A stretch of DNA of 64,000 nt. It comes from an uncultured Luminiphilus sp. (GTDB lineage: Bacteria; Pseudomonadota; Gammaproteobacteria; Pseudomonadales; Halieaceae). Under the pieces are notes generated by a model. The model was given only the letters and a program-made list of their open reading frames with translations, was not told the origin of the DNA and ran no database searches. The position numbers were made by a program, and so were the translations under genes. The stretch lies in assembly GCA_943787485.1 (NCBI GenBank), contig CALSMP010000005.1, forward strand, positions 215,107 through 279,106, read 5' to 3'. Of this stretch, positions 45,589-55,741 are shown piece after piece (position 1 is the stretch's first letter; the number at the start of each line of letters is the position of its first letter).

Positions 45589-45617
45589 TTGGCGCATATT
45601 AGGTAACGTGTTACCTT
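45589..45617 (+). promoter_or_regulatory. Promoter with palindromic operator, copy 3 (hpaE operon)
   Basis: TTGGCG (45589-45594), 17-base spacer, TACCTT (45612-45617). The perfect palindrome AGGTAACGTGTTACCT (45601-45616) covers the spacer and -10. It lies 44 bases before the hpaE ATG and 167 bases from the divergent Rieske gene start. Same arrangement as 43354-43382. Confidence 0.65.
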
Positions 45618-45659
45618 TTGGCAAGACTTTGGGCAGCAGCTCACACAGGAGATCGAAAC

Positions 45660-47183
45660 ATGAGCACGACGGGCGATTCGGCGAATCGGGAAAAAGCCGC
45701 GGGCTTTTTGTCGCGACTACAAGCGACCCCAGTAAGCCACTTCATTGCCGGTCAATGGCAGCCAACCGATGGTCGCGAATGTTTTGAGAACATAGAACCC
45801 GCAGGAAATACGAGCCTCGGTCAAGTCATTAGCGGCACCACTGAGGACATGGACGCCGCCTGCGAGGCGGCGGCAGACGCCTTTCCCCAGTGGTCCCAAA
45901 TTTCCGGTCAGGAAAGGAAGAGGATCCTGCATCACTTCGCCGATCTTATTGAGGAGCGGGCGGAGGAAATCGCACTAGTGGAAGCGTCGGACTGCGGTCA
46001 AGCCATTCGCTTTATGAAGCAGGCGGCTGTGCGAGGCGCGGCCAACTTCCGATTTTTTGCCGACAAGGCGCCGGAGGCGCGAAACGGCTTATCGCTGTTT
46101 CAACCCGACCACACAAACTACACCCTGAGACAACCTATTGGCCCTGTGGGCATTATTACGCCCTGGAATACTCCCTTTATGCTGGCGACCTGGAAGATCG
46201 CCCCCGCCCTGGCCGCTGGATGCACCATCGTTCACAAGCCTGCGGAATTGAGCCCTTTGTCCGCCACGCTCCTGGCGGAAATCAGTGAGCGCGCCGGCTT
46301 TCCACCCGGCGTATGGAATATGGTGCATGGTTTTGGCGAGATCGTGGGTAAACGGCTCTGCGAACATCCCGCCATCAAGGCGATCGCGTTGGTCGGTGAG
46401 ACCTCGACCGGGAGTCAGATTATCGCGCAGGGTGCGGCGACGCTTAAACGGGTGCATCTGGAGTTAGGCGGCAAAAACCCGGTGATCGTTTTCGATGACG
46501 CCGATTTCGAGCGGGCCCTCGATGCCGTTGTTTTTATGATCTACAGCCTCAACGGACAGCGCTGCACCTCGAGCTCTCGGCTGCTCTTACAGAATTCTCT
46601 CAAAGAAAAATTCTTAGCCGCACTGATCGAGCGGATTGGCAAACTGAAGGTTGGCCATCCTCTAGATCCCGATACCGAAGTCGGTCCGCTAATACATGGC
46701 GGTCATTTCGACAAAGTGATGAGCTATGTGGCCCTCGCCCGAGATGCGGGCGCCACAATAGCCGCCGGCGGTTATCGCCCCGAGGACCTGTCATCGGGCA
46801 ATTATGTCGCCCCCACCCTCTTCGTGGATGCAGACAACACCATGCGCATTGCTCAGGAGGAGATCTTTGGTCCGGTCCTGACGGCAATCGGGTTCGATAC
46901 CGAAGAAGAAGCGATCCAGCTAGCCAACGATACTGACTACGGGCTGGCCGCATACATCTGGACCAAGGATACCGGTCGCTCCATGCGACTGGCGCAACGG
47001 GTGGAAGCGGGTATGCTGTGGGTGAACTCGGAGAACAATCGAAACTTACCCTCGCCTTTTGGGGGAATGAAAATGAGCGGGATTGGACGGGACGGCGGCG
47101 ACTACAGTTTTGACTTTTACATGGAAACGAAAAATGTGTGTATCGCTCACGACTCTCATACCGTGCCAGTCATCGGCGCCTAA
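45660..47183 (+). CDS. hpaE: 5-carboxymethyl-2-hydroxymuconate semialdehyde dehydrogenase
   Basis: NAD-dependent dehydrogenase of 507 residues that oxidises the ring-fission semialdehyde from homoprotocatechuate. GIITPWNTPFMLATWKIAPA is typical of HpaE; Glu base in LELGGKNPVIVF; catalytic Cys in NGQRCTSSSR. The ATG at 45660 has AGGAG 8 bases upstream; the frame is open from 45618 but that would cover the promoter. First gene of hpaE-D-F-H-I. Confidence 0.92.
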   Translation: MSTTGDSANREKAAGFLSRLQATPVSHFIAGQWQPTDGRECFENIEPAGNTSLGQVISGTTEDMDAACEAAADAFPQWSQISGQERKRILHHFADLIEERAEEIALVEASDCGQAIRFMKQAAVRGAANFRFFADKAPEARNGLSLFQPDHTNYTLRQPIGPVGIITPWNTPFMLATWKIAPALAAGCTIVHKPAELSPLSATLLAEISERAGFPPGVWNMVHGFGEIVGKRLCEHPAIKAIALVGETSTGSQIIAQGAATLKRVHLELGGKNPVIVFDDADFERALDAVVFMIYSLNGQRCTSSSRLLLQNSLKEKFLAALIERIGKLKVGHPLDPDTEVGPLIHGGHFDKVMSYVALARDAGATIAAGGYRPEDLSSGNYVAPTLFVDADNTMRIAQEEIFGPVLTAIGFDTEEEAIQLANDTDYGLAAYIWTKDTGRSMRLAQRVEAGMLWVNSENNRNLPSPFGGMKMSGIGRDGGDYSFDFYMETKNVCIAHDSHTVPVIGA

Positions 47184-47204
47184 TCACTAGGGAGCATCGT
47201 CGCT

Positions 47205-48053
47205 ATGGGGCAGCTCGCATTCGCAGCAAAAATCACTCACGTGCCATCTATGTACCTATCAGAATTAGATGGCCCACACAAAGGATGTCGTCAAGCTGCT
47301 ATTGACGGTCATCACGAAATCTCTCGTCGCTGTCGAGCGCTAGGTATCGACACCATTGTGGTGTTTGACACTCACTGGCTGGTGAACTCGGGTTATCACA
47401 TCAACAACGCGTCGCACTTCAAAGGAATCTACACCAGCAACGAGCTGCCCCACTTCATCAAGAATATGCCCTATGAGTACGACGGTAATACGGCACTTGG
47501 CGAGATCATCGCAAACGAATGTGTCACTGCGGGCATCAATGCGCGAGCGCACGCCGATACTACCCTCGCTCTTGAGTACGGCACGCTGGTGCCTATGCGC
47601 TACATGAATGAGGACAGACATTTCAAAGTCATCTCCATTTCAGCCATGTGCCAGGTACATGACTTGGCTGATAGCGGTCGGCTAGGGGCGGCCGTCCGAA
47701 GCGCGATTGAGCGTGACTACGATGGCAAGGTAGCCATTTTCGCCTCGGGCTCGCTGTCGCATCGCTTCGCCCAGAATGGCGTCTCCGAACATTTTCTTCA
47801 CAAGGTTTGGTCACCACTTCTTGAACACATGGATCGCGAGGTGGTGCGGATGTGGGAACAAGGGGAATGGCAGGAATTTATTGCCATGCTGCCCGAGTAT
47901 GCCGACAAGTGTCATGGCGAGGGTTTTATGCACGACACCGCCATGCTCATGGGAGCGCTAGGCTGGGATGCCTATCGGGAGCGAGTTGAAGTGCTTACTC
48001 CCTACTTCGGCAGCTCGGGCACCGGTCAAATCAACGCCGTCTTTCCCGTTTAG
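47205..48053 (+). CDS. hpaD: 3,4-dihydroxyphenylacetate 2,3-dioxygenase
   Basis: Extradiol (LigB-type) ring-cleaving dioxygenase of 282 residues. The N-terminal AAKITHVPSMYLSELDGPHK, IVVFDTHWLVNS, YTSNELPHFI, EYGTLVPMRYMNED and ASGSLSHRF blocks match E. coli HpaD along the whole length. It opens homoprotocatechuate (3,4-dihydroxyphenylacetate) in the cytoplasm. Gap of 21 bases from hpaE, 17 to hpaF. Confidence 0.96.
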   Translation: MGQLAFAAKITHVPSMYLSELDGPHKGCRQAAIDGHHEISRRCRALGIDTIVVFDTHWLVNSGYHINNASHFKGIYTSNELPHFIKNMPYEYDGNTALGEIIANECVTAGINARAHADTTLALEYGTLVPMRYMNEDRHFKVISISAMCQVHDLADSGRLGAAVRSAIERDYDGKVAIFASGSLSHRFAQNGVSEHFLHKVWSPLLEHMDREVVRMWEQGEWQEFIAMLPEYADKCHGEGFMHDTAMLMGALGWDAYRERVEVLTPYFGSSGTGQINAVFPV

Positions 48054-48070
48054 GGCCGGAGTAGTTCCCG

Positions 48071-48436
48071 ATGCCACATATTATTGTCGAATACGCGAAT
48101 AATCTGGAAGCAAGGGGCGTCGATATCCCAGAGCTTCTTGAGGTCCTGAGCACCGCCGCCATCAATACGGGACTTTTTCCCGAGGCTGGCCTGCGTGCTC
48201 GCGCCTACTGTGCGTCCCATCAACGCGTGGCACAGGGAGACCCTAATCTCTCCTTTCTCCATTTGGCCATGAACGTGGGCAAGGGCAGGAGTATCGATGA
48301 CAGGCGACTTGCAGGAGAGGCAATGTTTGAAGCGCTCAAGGACCACCTGTCCCCCGTGCTGGAAAAAAGTCCACTCACCTTATCGTTCGAGATGCGGGAA
48401 ATCGATGACGTTAAATTCAACTTCCGAAATTTTTGA
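48071..48436 (+). CDS. hpaF: 5-carboxymethyl-2-hydroxymuconate isomerase
   Basis: Tautomerase-superfamily enzyme of 121 residues. The N-terminal Met is followed by Pro (MPHIIVEYANNL), and processed Pro1 is the catalytic base in this family. GRSIDDRRLAG and SFEMREID are typical of HpaF/CHMI. Isomerises the diacid made by HpaE before decarboxylation. The stop is 5 bases before the hpaH ATG. Confidence 0.93.
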   Translation: MPHIIVEYANNLEARGVDIPELLEVLSTAAINTGLFPEAGLRARAYCASHQRVAQGDPNLSFLHLAMNVGKGRSIDDRRLAGEAMFEALKDHLSPVLEKSPLTLSFEMREIDDVKFNFRNF

Positions 48437-48441
48437 TCACG

Positions 48442-49245
48442 ATGCTTGATAAAACACTGATTGATGAAGCGGCCAATGCACTTTTTGAAGCGGAGCGCGA
48501 TTGTGTGCAAATCAAGCCGCTGACGCTGAGCTATCCGGACATGACCATGGACGACGCGTATGCCGTGCAACGCGCCTGGGTCGACCGAAAAATCGCCGAA
48601 GGTGATCGCATCACCGGATACAAAATCGGCCTCACTTCACGAGCGATGCAGCAGGCGATGAATATCACCACGCCCGATTTTGGTATCTTGCTCGAGAGCA
48701 TGGCATTCACCACCGGATGTACCATCGAAGCGGCGAAGTTCTGCGACCCACGCGTTGAAGTTGAACTTGGCTTTGTCCTGAAAAAGCCCCTGTTTGGATC
48801 CAATGTGTCAGTGGATGAAGTTATCGACGCTACCGACTATGTTGTGCCCGCTCTTGAGCTTATCGCGGCGCGTAGCTATCGGACCGATCCGGACACCGGT
48901 TATACCCGCAAGGTCTTTGATACGATCTCGGATAATGCTGCCAATGCCGGCTATATTGTGGGAGAACAACGCGCCGATCCGAATACCCTTGATATGCGCT
49001 GGACGGGAGCGATTCTCTACCTTAATGATGAAGTCGAAGAGACCGGGCTTGCTGCTGGCGTTCAGGACCATCCTGCCAAGGGCATCTCCTGGGTTTGTAA
49101 ACGCTTCGCTGATCACGACATTGGCCTAGAGCCAGGTCAATTTATATTAAGTGGTTCCTTCACCCGCCCCGTCGTTGCCCGCGCCGGCGACAAGATGCTT
49201 GCGGACTACGGGCCACTTGGGTCGATTGCCGTCAACTTTATCTGA
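48442..49245 (+). CDS. hpaH: 2-oxo-hept-3-ene-1,7-dioate hydratase
   Basis: Hydratase of the FAH/MhpD fold, about 267 residues from the ATG at 48442 (a TTG at 48433 overlaps the hpaF stop and is the alternative). Blocks YKIGLTSRAMQQAMNI, FCDPRVEVELGFVLKKPL and FTRPVVARAGDKMLADYG match HpaH. Adds water to the decarboxylated enol diacid to give the HpaI substrate. Confidence 0.94.
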   Translation: MLDKTLIDEAANALFEAERDCVQIKPLTLSYPDMTMDDAYAVQRAWVDRKIAEGDRITGYKIGLTSRAMQQAMNITTPDFGILLESMAFTTGCTIEAAKFCDPRVEVELGFVLKKPLFGSNVSVDEVIDATDYVVPALELIAARSYRTDPDTGYTRKVFDTISDNAANAGYIVGEQRADPNTLDMRWTGAILYLNDEVEETGLAAGVQDHPAKGISWVCKRFADHDIGLEPGQFILSGSFTRPVVARAGDKMLADYGPLGSIAVNFI

Positions 49246-49254
49246 GGAGCAGCC

Positions 49255-50019
49255 ATGGATCTTCCGGAGAATCGCTTTCTCAAAGCCATTAAGGACCGAC
49301 GCCCCCTGTGGGGGTGTTGGCTTGGCCTACCCGACCCTAGCGTCGCGGAAATAGTTGCGAGCGCTGGCTTTGATTGGCTACTCGTTGACCACGAACATGC
49401 GCCTTTTGAACTATCGGATGTGATGTCCCATCTGCGCGCCATTGAACCCTACCCGGTCGCCACGCTGGTAAGACCGGTTAGTGCCGAACCTGCGCTGTTA
49501 AAAAAGTTTTTGGAGATGGGCGTACAGTCCTTTGTGATCCCTATGATTAACAATGCCGAAGAAGCAAGGGCCTGCGTAGATGCACTTTTTTATCCCCCCG
49601 TGGGTCATCGCGGGGTGGGCACCTCGCTGGCGCGAGCGGCACGTTGGAATCAAGTCCCTGACTATTTACACCAAGCCAACGATGAGATTTGTCTTGTTGT
49701 TCAGGCTGAAACAACCGAAGCCCTCAACAATCTGGACAGCATACTGGCCGTTGATCACGTGCACGGGGTATTTTTAGGACCCTCGGATCTCGCCGCGTCT
49801 ATGGGCAAAATCGGACAGTCCAACGATCCCGATCTTCACGATACCTGCGTTGCAGCGATCGAAACCATCAAAGCCGCGGGCAAGATCGCGGGCATCCTAA
49901 CCATGAGCGAGGCGCTCATTGACAAAAGCGTCGACGCAGGTGCGGATTTTATTGGCGTCGGCGTAGACACGATCGCTCTTAGCACCGCTGTTAGGGCGCT
50001 CGCTGCCAAACATAGATAA
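49255..50019 (+). CDS. hpaI: 4-hydroxy-2-oxoheptanedioate aldolase
   Basis: Class II pyruvate aldolase of 254 residues, last step of the pathway, giving pyruvate and succinate semialdehyde. Metal and substrate blocks LLVDHEHAPFEL, VIPMINNAEEA, RGVGTSLARAARW and GVFLGPSDLAASMG are typical of HpcH/HpaI. GAGGAG lies just upstream of the ATG. No succinate semialdehyde dehydrogenase is evident next to it. The 142 bases downstream are AT-rich and hold nothing recognisable apart from the next ribosome site. Confidence 0.94.
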   Translation: MDLPENRFLKAIKDRRPLWGCWLGLPDPSVAEIVASAGFDWLLVDHEHAPFELSDVMSHLRAIEPYPVATLVRPVSAEPALLKKFLEMGVQSFVIPMINNAEEARACVDALFYPPVGHRGVGTSLARAARWNQVPDYLHQANDEICLVVQAETTEALNNLDSILAVDHVHGVFLGPSDLAASMGKIGQSNDPDLHDTCVAAIETIKAAGKIAGILTMSEALIDKSVDAGADFIGVGVDTIALSTAVRALAAKHR

Positions 50020-50161
50020 AAAGCGTCCTGAGGCTCGTTCGAGTTGTAATAAGGCCGTTTTTACCGTTATAACTTAATCTTATTAATCGTTGGTTAGATG
50101 CGTGGGCCGTTTCCACAGCCCGCCCTCACCATCCCTTGCTAATTCCGCGATAGAGGTAAGC

Positions 50162-51280
50162 ATGAATTTCGAATTCTCTGAAGAGCAGCTCATGCTGCGA
50201 GAACAAGCCAGGGGCTTTCTCGGCCAACACTGCTCTCCGTCGGTGGCGCGTTCCGTGCTGGACGGCGCGAGAAATTTTGATCCAGACCTCTGGCAAAAAG
50301 TGGCGGAGATGGGGTGGACTGCAACGGCAATTCCCGAGGAGTATGGCGGGCTGGGGTTGGGTTACTACGAGTTGGCCATTATCGCTGAGGAATTGGGGCG
50401 CGCCGTGGCACCGATCCCCTTTTCGTCCTCGGTATTTTTGGCGTCAGAGGCCATTATGGCCTTTGGCAATACGGCGCAAAAAAACAAATGGCTACCCGGT
50501 CTTGCCTCAGGTGACAGCATAGGCACCTTTGCGCTAGCCGAGCGCCCCGGAAGTGCGACCGCAGACAATTTATTATCCCGCTACGACCAACAGTCAGTGA
50601 CGGGTGCTAAAGCCCCAACAGCGGATGCAATGATTGCCAATTTTGCTGTCGTCGTTTGCAAGGCTTCCCCGGGCCATGTACACCTCGCCATCGTCGACCT
50701 CTCTGATAGCTCCGTGGCGCGTGAGACCCTTAAAACCCTCGATCCCAGCCGAGGCCACGGTAAAGTCATGTTTGAAAACTCCCCTGCCGAGCTGCTGGGC
50801 GAGCACGAAGTCAGCTGGTCCGCCCTGGAAAATCTACTTGATCGCGCCGCCGTGTTGATGGCTTGGGAACAGCTGGGCATAGCCGATAAAGCGCTCGAAC
50901 AAGCCTGTGATTACGCCAAGCAGCGGTTCGCCTTCGGACGAGCCATAGGGTCCTTCCAAGCCATCAAACACAAGCTTGCTGCGATGTATGTGAAAAACAC
51001 CCTGGCAAGAAGCAACGCTTATCACGGCGTTTGGGCGCTGGCGAGTGACAGCGACAGCCTGCCACTGGCGGCGGCAACTGCGCGCGTTGCCTCGACACAG
51101 GCTTCCCTCTATGCGGCTCAGGAAAATATTCAAACTCATGGCGGCATGGGGTTTACCTGGGAGTTTGACTGTCAATTTTATTACCGACGGGCAAAGTTGC
51201 TGAGCCTTGCAATCGGTTCTGAGCGGCACTGGCAAGACCGACTTGTCTCTGCCCTGCAGCGTCAGCGCGCCGCAGCGTAA
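50162..51280 (+). CDS. Acyl-CoA dehydrogenase, small-type partner subunit
   Basis: 372-residue acyl-CoA dehydrogenase family protein from the ATG at 50162, chosen for GAGGTAAGC upstream. N-terminal FSEEQLMLREQARGFL, middle AIPEEYGGLGLGYYEL, C-terminal FAFGRAIGSFQAIKHKLA and ENIQTHGGMGFTWE are family blocks. The sequence is of the divergent type that forms heterotetramers with a second dehydrogenase encoded beside it (as FadE28/FadE29 in mycobacteria). The next gene fits as partner. Substrate unknown; both follow hpaI in the same direction but after a 142-base gap, so may be a separate unit. Confidence 0.87.
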   Translation: MNFEFSEEQLMLREQARGFLGQHCSPSVARSVLDGARNFDPDLWQKVAEMGWTATAIPEEYGGLGLGYYELAIIAEELGRAVAPIPFSSSVFLASEAIMAFGNTAQKNKWLPGLASGDSIGTFALAERPGSATADNLLSRYDQQSVTGAKAPTADAMIANFAVVVCKASPGHVHLAIVDLSDSSVARETLKTLDPSRGHGKVMFENSPAELLGEHEVSWSALENLLDRAAVLMAWEQLGIADKALEQACDYAKQRFAFGRAIGSFQAIKHKLAAMYVKNTLARSNAYHGVWALASDSDSLPLAAATARVASTQASLYAAQENIQTHGGMGFTWEFDCQFYYRRAKLLSLAIGSERHWQDRLVSALQRQRAAA

Positions 51281-51304
51281 CGCGATTTAATTAGGACGGT
51301 AATT

Positions 51305-52510
51305 ATGGACTTTAACGACACATCTCAAGAAGCCGCGTTCCGATCGGAGGCCGCTGGCTGGCTAAAAGAAAATCAACTGACCGACGCTGACAGAGAAGGA
51401 CGCTCTCCCCTTGAGGTGGCCAAACTTTGGCAGAAACGCAAATACGAAGCCGGCTGGGCCTGTATTGGCTGGGATAAAGAGTACGGCGGGCGAGGCGCCA
51501 GCCCTATCGAGCGAGTTATCTGGGATCAGGAAGAGAGTAAGTACAGCGTCCCGAGCCGCTTTTTTGTGATCGGCCAGGGCATGATCGCACCAACGCTTAT
51601 GGTCTGGGCTCAACCCCAACACAAAGAAAACTTCTTGCCCAAACTGGCGAGCGGCGAAGAGATCTGGTGTCAGCTCTTTTCCGAGCCGGCGGGAGGTTCT
51701 GACCTTGCCGCATTGCGCACAAAGGCAGAGAAGGATGGTGATGATTGGATTATCAATGGCCAAAAAATTTGGACTTCGCAGGCTCACTATGCCGATTACG
51801 GGATCGTCGTAACTCGCACCGACCCCACGGTTGCCAAACACAAGGGGCTGACCATGTTTATCGTGGACATGAAGATGCCCGGTATTGAGATAAAACCGAT
51901 CAAACAGCTCACAGGCGATTCCGACTTCAATGAGGTCTATTTCACCGATGTCCGCATTCCTGACCACTATCGACTCGGCGATGTAGGGCAAGGTTGGACA
52001 GCGGCGTTGACGACTCTTATGAATGAGCGTCTTGCCATTGGCGGCGGTGGCCCCGGTGCTGACGTTAAATTGGCCATGGAAATAGCCAGCCTCGTAGAGA
52101 TTAACGGCAGGCCTGCTATTGAAGACAGCGCGGTACGCGCAAAGATCGCAGAGTTTCACGTGTTGGAGGCTGGCCTTGAATACAACGGCTATCGCGCTAT
52201 TACCGCTCTCTCCCGAGGCGAGCTACCCGGCCCCGAAAATTCCATCGGCAAGTTAGTGGGCGCACCAAAGCTTCAGGCGGTCGCTTCTTTCTGCATGGAT
52301 CTTTTAGAAGAGAGCGGCGTTCTTTGGTCCGAGGATGATCTCCTCAGCTCACTGGCGCAACGCTCTTATATGGGTGCACCGGGACTTCGCATTGCGGGGG
52401 GTACCGATGAGATCATGACGAACATTATCGCTGAGCGGGTTCTGGGATTACCGCAAGACCCCCGCCTCGATAAGGGCATTCCCTTCAATGAGGTTCCAAC
52501 GGGGAACTGA
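51305..52510 (+). CDS. Acyl-CoA dehydrogenase, partner of the preceding gene
   Basis: 401-residue acyl-CoA dehydrogenase. FAD/substrate blocks CQLFSEPAGGSDLAALRT, GQKIWTSQAHYAD and TGDSDFNEVYFTDVRIPD, plus the C-terminal GGTDEIMTNIIAERVLGLP. Starts 24 bases after the preceding dehydrogenase with AGGACGG before the ATG. The pair probably makes one enzyme; whether it acts on aryl-acyl, steroid side-chain or fatty acyl-CoA cannot be told from the sequence. Confidence 0.9.
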   Translation: MDFNDTSQEAAFRSEAAGWLKENQLTDADREGRSPLEVAKLWQKRKYEAGWACIGWDKEYGGRGASPIERVIWDQEESKYSVPSRFFVIGQGMIAPTLMVWAQPQHKENFLPKLASGEEIWCQLFSEPAGGSDLAALRTKAEKDGDDWIINGQKIWTSQAHYADYGIVVTRTDPTVAKHKGLTMFIVDMKMPGIEIKPIKQLTGDSDFNEVYFTDVRIPDHYRLGDVGQGWTAALTTLMNERLAIGGGGPGADVKLAMEIASLVEINGRPAIEDSAVRAKIAEFHVLEAGLEYNGYRAITALSRGELPGPENSIGKLVGAPKLQAVASFCMDLLEESGVLWSEDDLLSSLAQRSYMGAPGLRIAGGTDEIMTNIIAERVLGLPQDPRLDKGIPFNEVPTGN

Positions 52511-52569
52511 GGCATGGCGTGCCGGAGTAGACGCAGTACCCGCCGGGGCGTCAATGACTTGAAACCAGC

Positions 52570-53664
52570 GTGAGCCCGCCTACGGCTGTGCACAATGACC
52601 CTCGCAAGATCATTCATATCGACGCCGACTGTTTCTATGCGGCTATCGAAATGCGCGACAACCCTGCGCTACGTGACGTGCCCTTTGCCGTTGGCGGTAG
52701 CTCAACCGGCAGAGGGGTTTTAACCACCTGTAACTACCCGGCTCGGGCCTATGGCATCCGCTCAGCCATGCCTACTAGTCACGCGCTTCGCCTGTGTCCC
52801 GACCTTCAGGTTGGACCCGTGAACATGGAGAAGTATCGAGCCGTATCCAAAGAGATGCACAAGATTTTCAGCCGATATACATCACTCATCGAGCCACTCT
52901 CTCTGGATGAAGCCTATCTGGACGTCACCGATAACCATCAGTTTGACGGCAGTGCAACACGCATTGCGGAGGCGATTCGCGCGGACATCGCGCGTGAACT
53001 TGACATCACCGTATCCGCCGGGGTGTCCATCAACAAATTTATTGCCAAAGTGGCGTCAGACTGGGATAAGCCAGATGGACTCACCGTTGTGTCGCCTGAA
53101 GCAGTTGATGAATTTAGTGCGGCGCTTGCGGTGAAGCATATCCCCGGTGTGGGTCGTGTAACAGCCAGCAAGCTCCAAGCGATGGGTCTAAACACCTGTG
53201 CTGACTTGCGCCAGCTGGAACAAATTAAGTTGGCTCAGCTACTGGGCAAATTCGGACTAACGCTTTACGAGCGAGCCCACGGCAGGGACGACCGGCCGGT
53301 AAATCCCGAACGGGAGCGAAAATCGGTGAGCGTTGAAACTACATTCACCACCGACGTGGCCAACGGCGACGATTGCTTAGCACCCATCCCCAAGCTCTTA
53401 GATGAACTTGAAGCGCGCATCCTCCGAGCTGGGGTTGCCGAGCGTGTTCAAAAGGCCTTTGTGAAAATCAAATTTAATGACTTTTCGACAACGACGGTGG
53501 AAAAAATGGGCACGCGGCTCCTAGAGGAAGACTACCAACTACTTGTTTTGGAGGGCCTCGACAGAAAGGCCCTGCCCGTGCGACTAATGGGACTAGGCGT
53601 TCGACTCGCGCCTGAAAAAAAAGACCAGCTCAATCTCGACATCGGACCAACGCTTCACTCATGA
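52570..53664 (+). CDS. dinB: DNA polymerase IV
   Basis: Y-family translesion polymerase of 364 residues from a GTG. Catalytic carboxylates in [14 protein letters not shown] and [12 protein letters not shown]; the [19 protein letters not shown] block is typical of DinB; HhH-like region in [18 protein letters not shown]. Unrelated to the catabolic genes around it; a housekeeping insertion between the hpa and formaldehyde units. No LexA box was found upstream. Confidence 0.95.
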   Translation: MSPPTAVHNDPRKIIHIDADCFYAAIEMRDNPALRDVPFAVGGSSTGRGVLTTCNYPARAYGIRSAMPTSHALRLCPDLQVGPVNMEKYRAVSKEMHKIFSRYTSLIEPLSLDEAYLDVTDNHQFDGSATRIAEAIRADIARELDITVSAGVSINKFIAKVASDWDKPDGLTVVSPEAVDEFSAALAVKHIPGVGRVTASKLQAMGLNTCADLRQLEQIKLAQLLGKFGLTLYERAHGRDDRPVNPERERKSVSVETTFTTDVANGDDCLAPIPKLLDELEARILRAGVAERVQKAFVKIKFNDFSTTTVEKMGTRLLEEDYQLLVLEGLDRKALPVRLMGLGVRLAPEKKDQLNLDIGPTLHS

Positions 53665-53761
53665 CCTCTTGACCTCTGGACCAAACACCTGCCATGGTCA
53701 CAACAAAATAAACGGCGTCAATGCCGGCGCCCACGTATGTAAACAGCACCGGGAGAAAGAT

Positions 53762-54869
<1,108 letters not shown>

Positions 54870-54871
54870 TC

Positions 54872-55714
54872 ATGCTGGAGTTACTCGCTAATCAGCGCTG
54901 TTTCGGCGGCGAGCAGCGCCGCTACAAGCACTCTTCCGACACACTGCAGTGCGATATGGTGTTCTCAGCATTCTTGCCACCGCAGGCACAGAGAGGCCCC
55001 GTCCCTGTGGTCTACTATCTTTCTGGCCTCACGTGTACCGACGAAAATATGGTTGCCAAAGGAGGGGCGCAGCGAAAAGCAGCGGAGCTGGGTTTGGCGA
55101 TCATTGCGCCCGACACAAGTCCTCGCGGCGAGGGCGTTCCCGACGATCCAGATGGGGGCTGGGACTTTGGCTTGGGGGCTGGTTTCTACCTGAACGCCAC
55201 GCAGCCGCCCTGGAATCAGCACTACCACATGTATGACTATGTCCTGAATGAGCTCCCAGGTCTGGTGAGCCAGGAGCTGCCAATCGCAACAGGCCAGACC
55301 AGCATCATGGGCCACTCTATGGGGGGGCACGGCGCGCTGACCATAGCCCTGAAAAATCCGGGCCGTTTTCGTTCAGTATCGGCCTTCTCACCCATCGTTG
55401 CTCCCAGTGAGTGTCCCTGGGGAGAAAAAGCCTTCAGTCACTATTTGGGATCGGATCAGGCGCTTTGGCTCGAGCACGACAGCTGTCACCTCATGCGCCA
55501 AAGCACGCATCAACTCCCCATGCTGGTCGATCAAGGTGACGCTGACAATTTTTTGACGGAACAGCTCACACCTGAAAAGCTTGCGGCCGCCGCCGAGGCG
55601 ACTGATTTTCCGCTGGAACTCCGCATTCAACCCGGCTATGACCATAGCTACTTCTTCATCGCCAGCTTCATGGACGATCACCTCGACTTTCACGCGCGAC
55701 ACTTGCAGGATTAA
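54872..55714 (+). CDS. fghA: S-formylglutathione hydrolase
   Basis: Serine hydrolase of 280 residues that splits S-formylglutathione into formate and glutathione. Nucleophile Ser in [11 protein letters not shown], acid in [11 protein letters not shown], His in [21 protein letters not shown] is typical of the family. Starts 2 bases after adhC, so the two form an operon for formaldehyde detoxification. Formaldehyde could come from O-demethylation by the Rieske enzyme or from methylamine-type substrates of the amine dehydrogenases. Confidence 0.94.
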   Translation: MLELLANQRCFGGEQRRYKHSSDTLQCDMVFSAFLPPQAQRGPVPVVYYLSGLTCTDENMVAKGGAQRKAAELGLAIIAPDTSPRGEGVPDDPDGGWDFGLGAGFYLNATQPPWNQHYHMYDYVLNELPGLVSQELPIATGQTSIMGHSMGGHGALTIALKNPGRFRSVSAFSPIVAPSECPWGEKAFSHYLGSDQALWLEHDSCHLMRQSTHQLPMLVDQGDADNFLTEQLTPEKLAAAAEATDFPLELRIQPGYDHSYFFIASFMDDHLDFHARHLQD

Positions 55715-55741
55715 TTTGCATATGAGGGTATCGCCTGTTGA

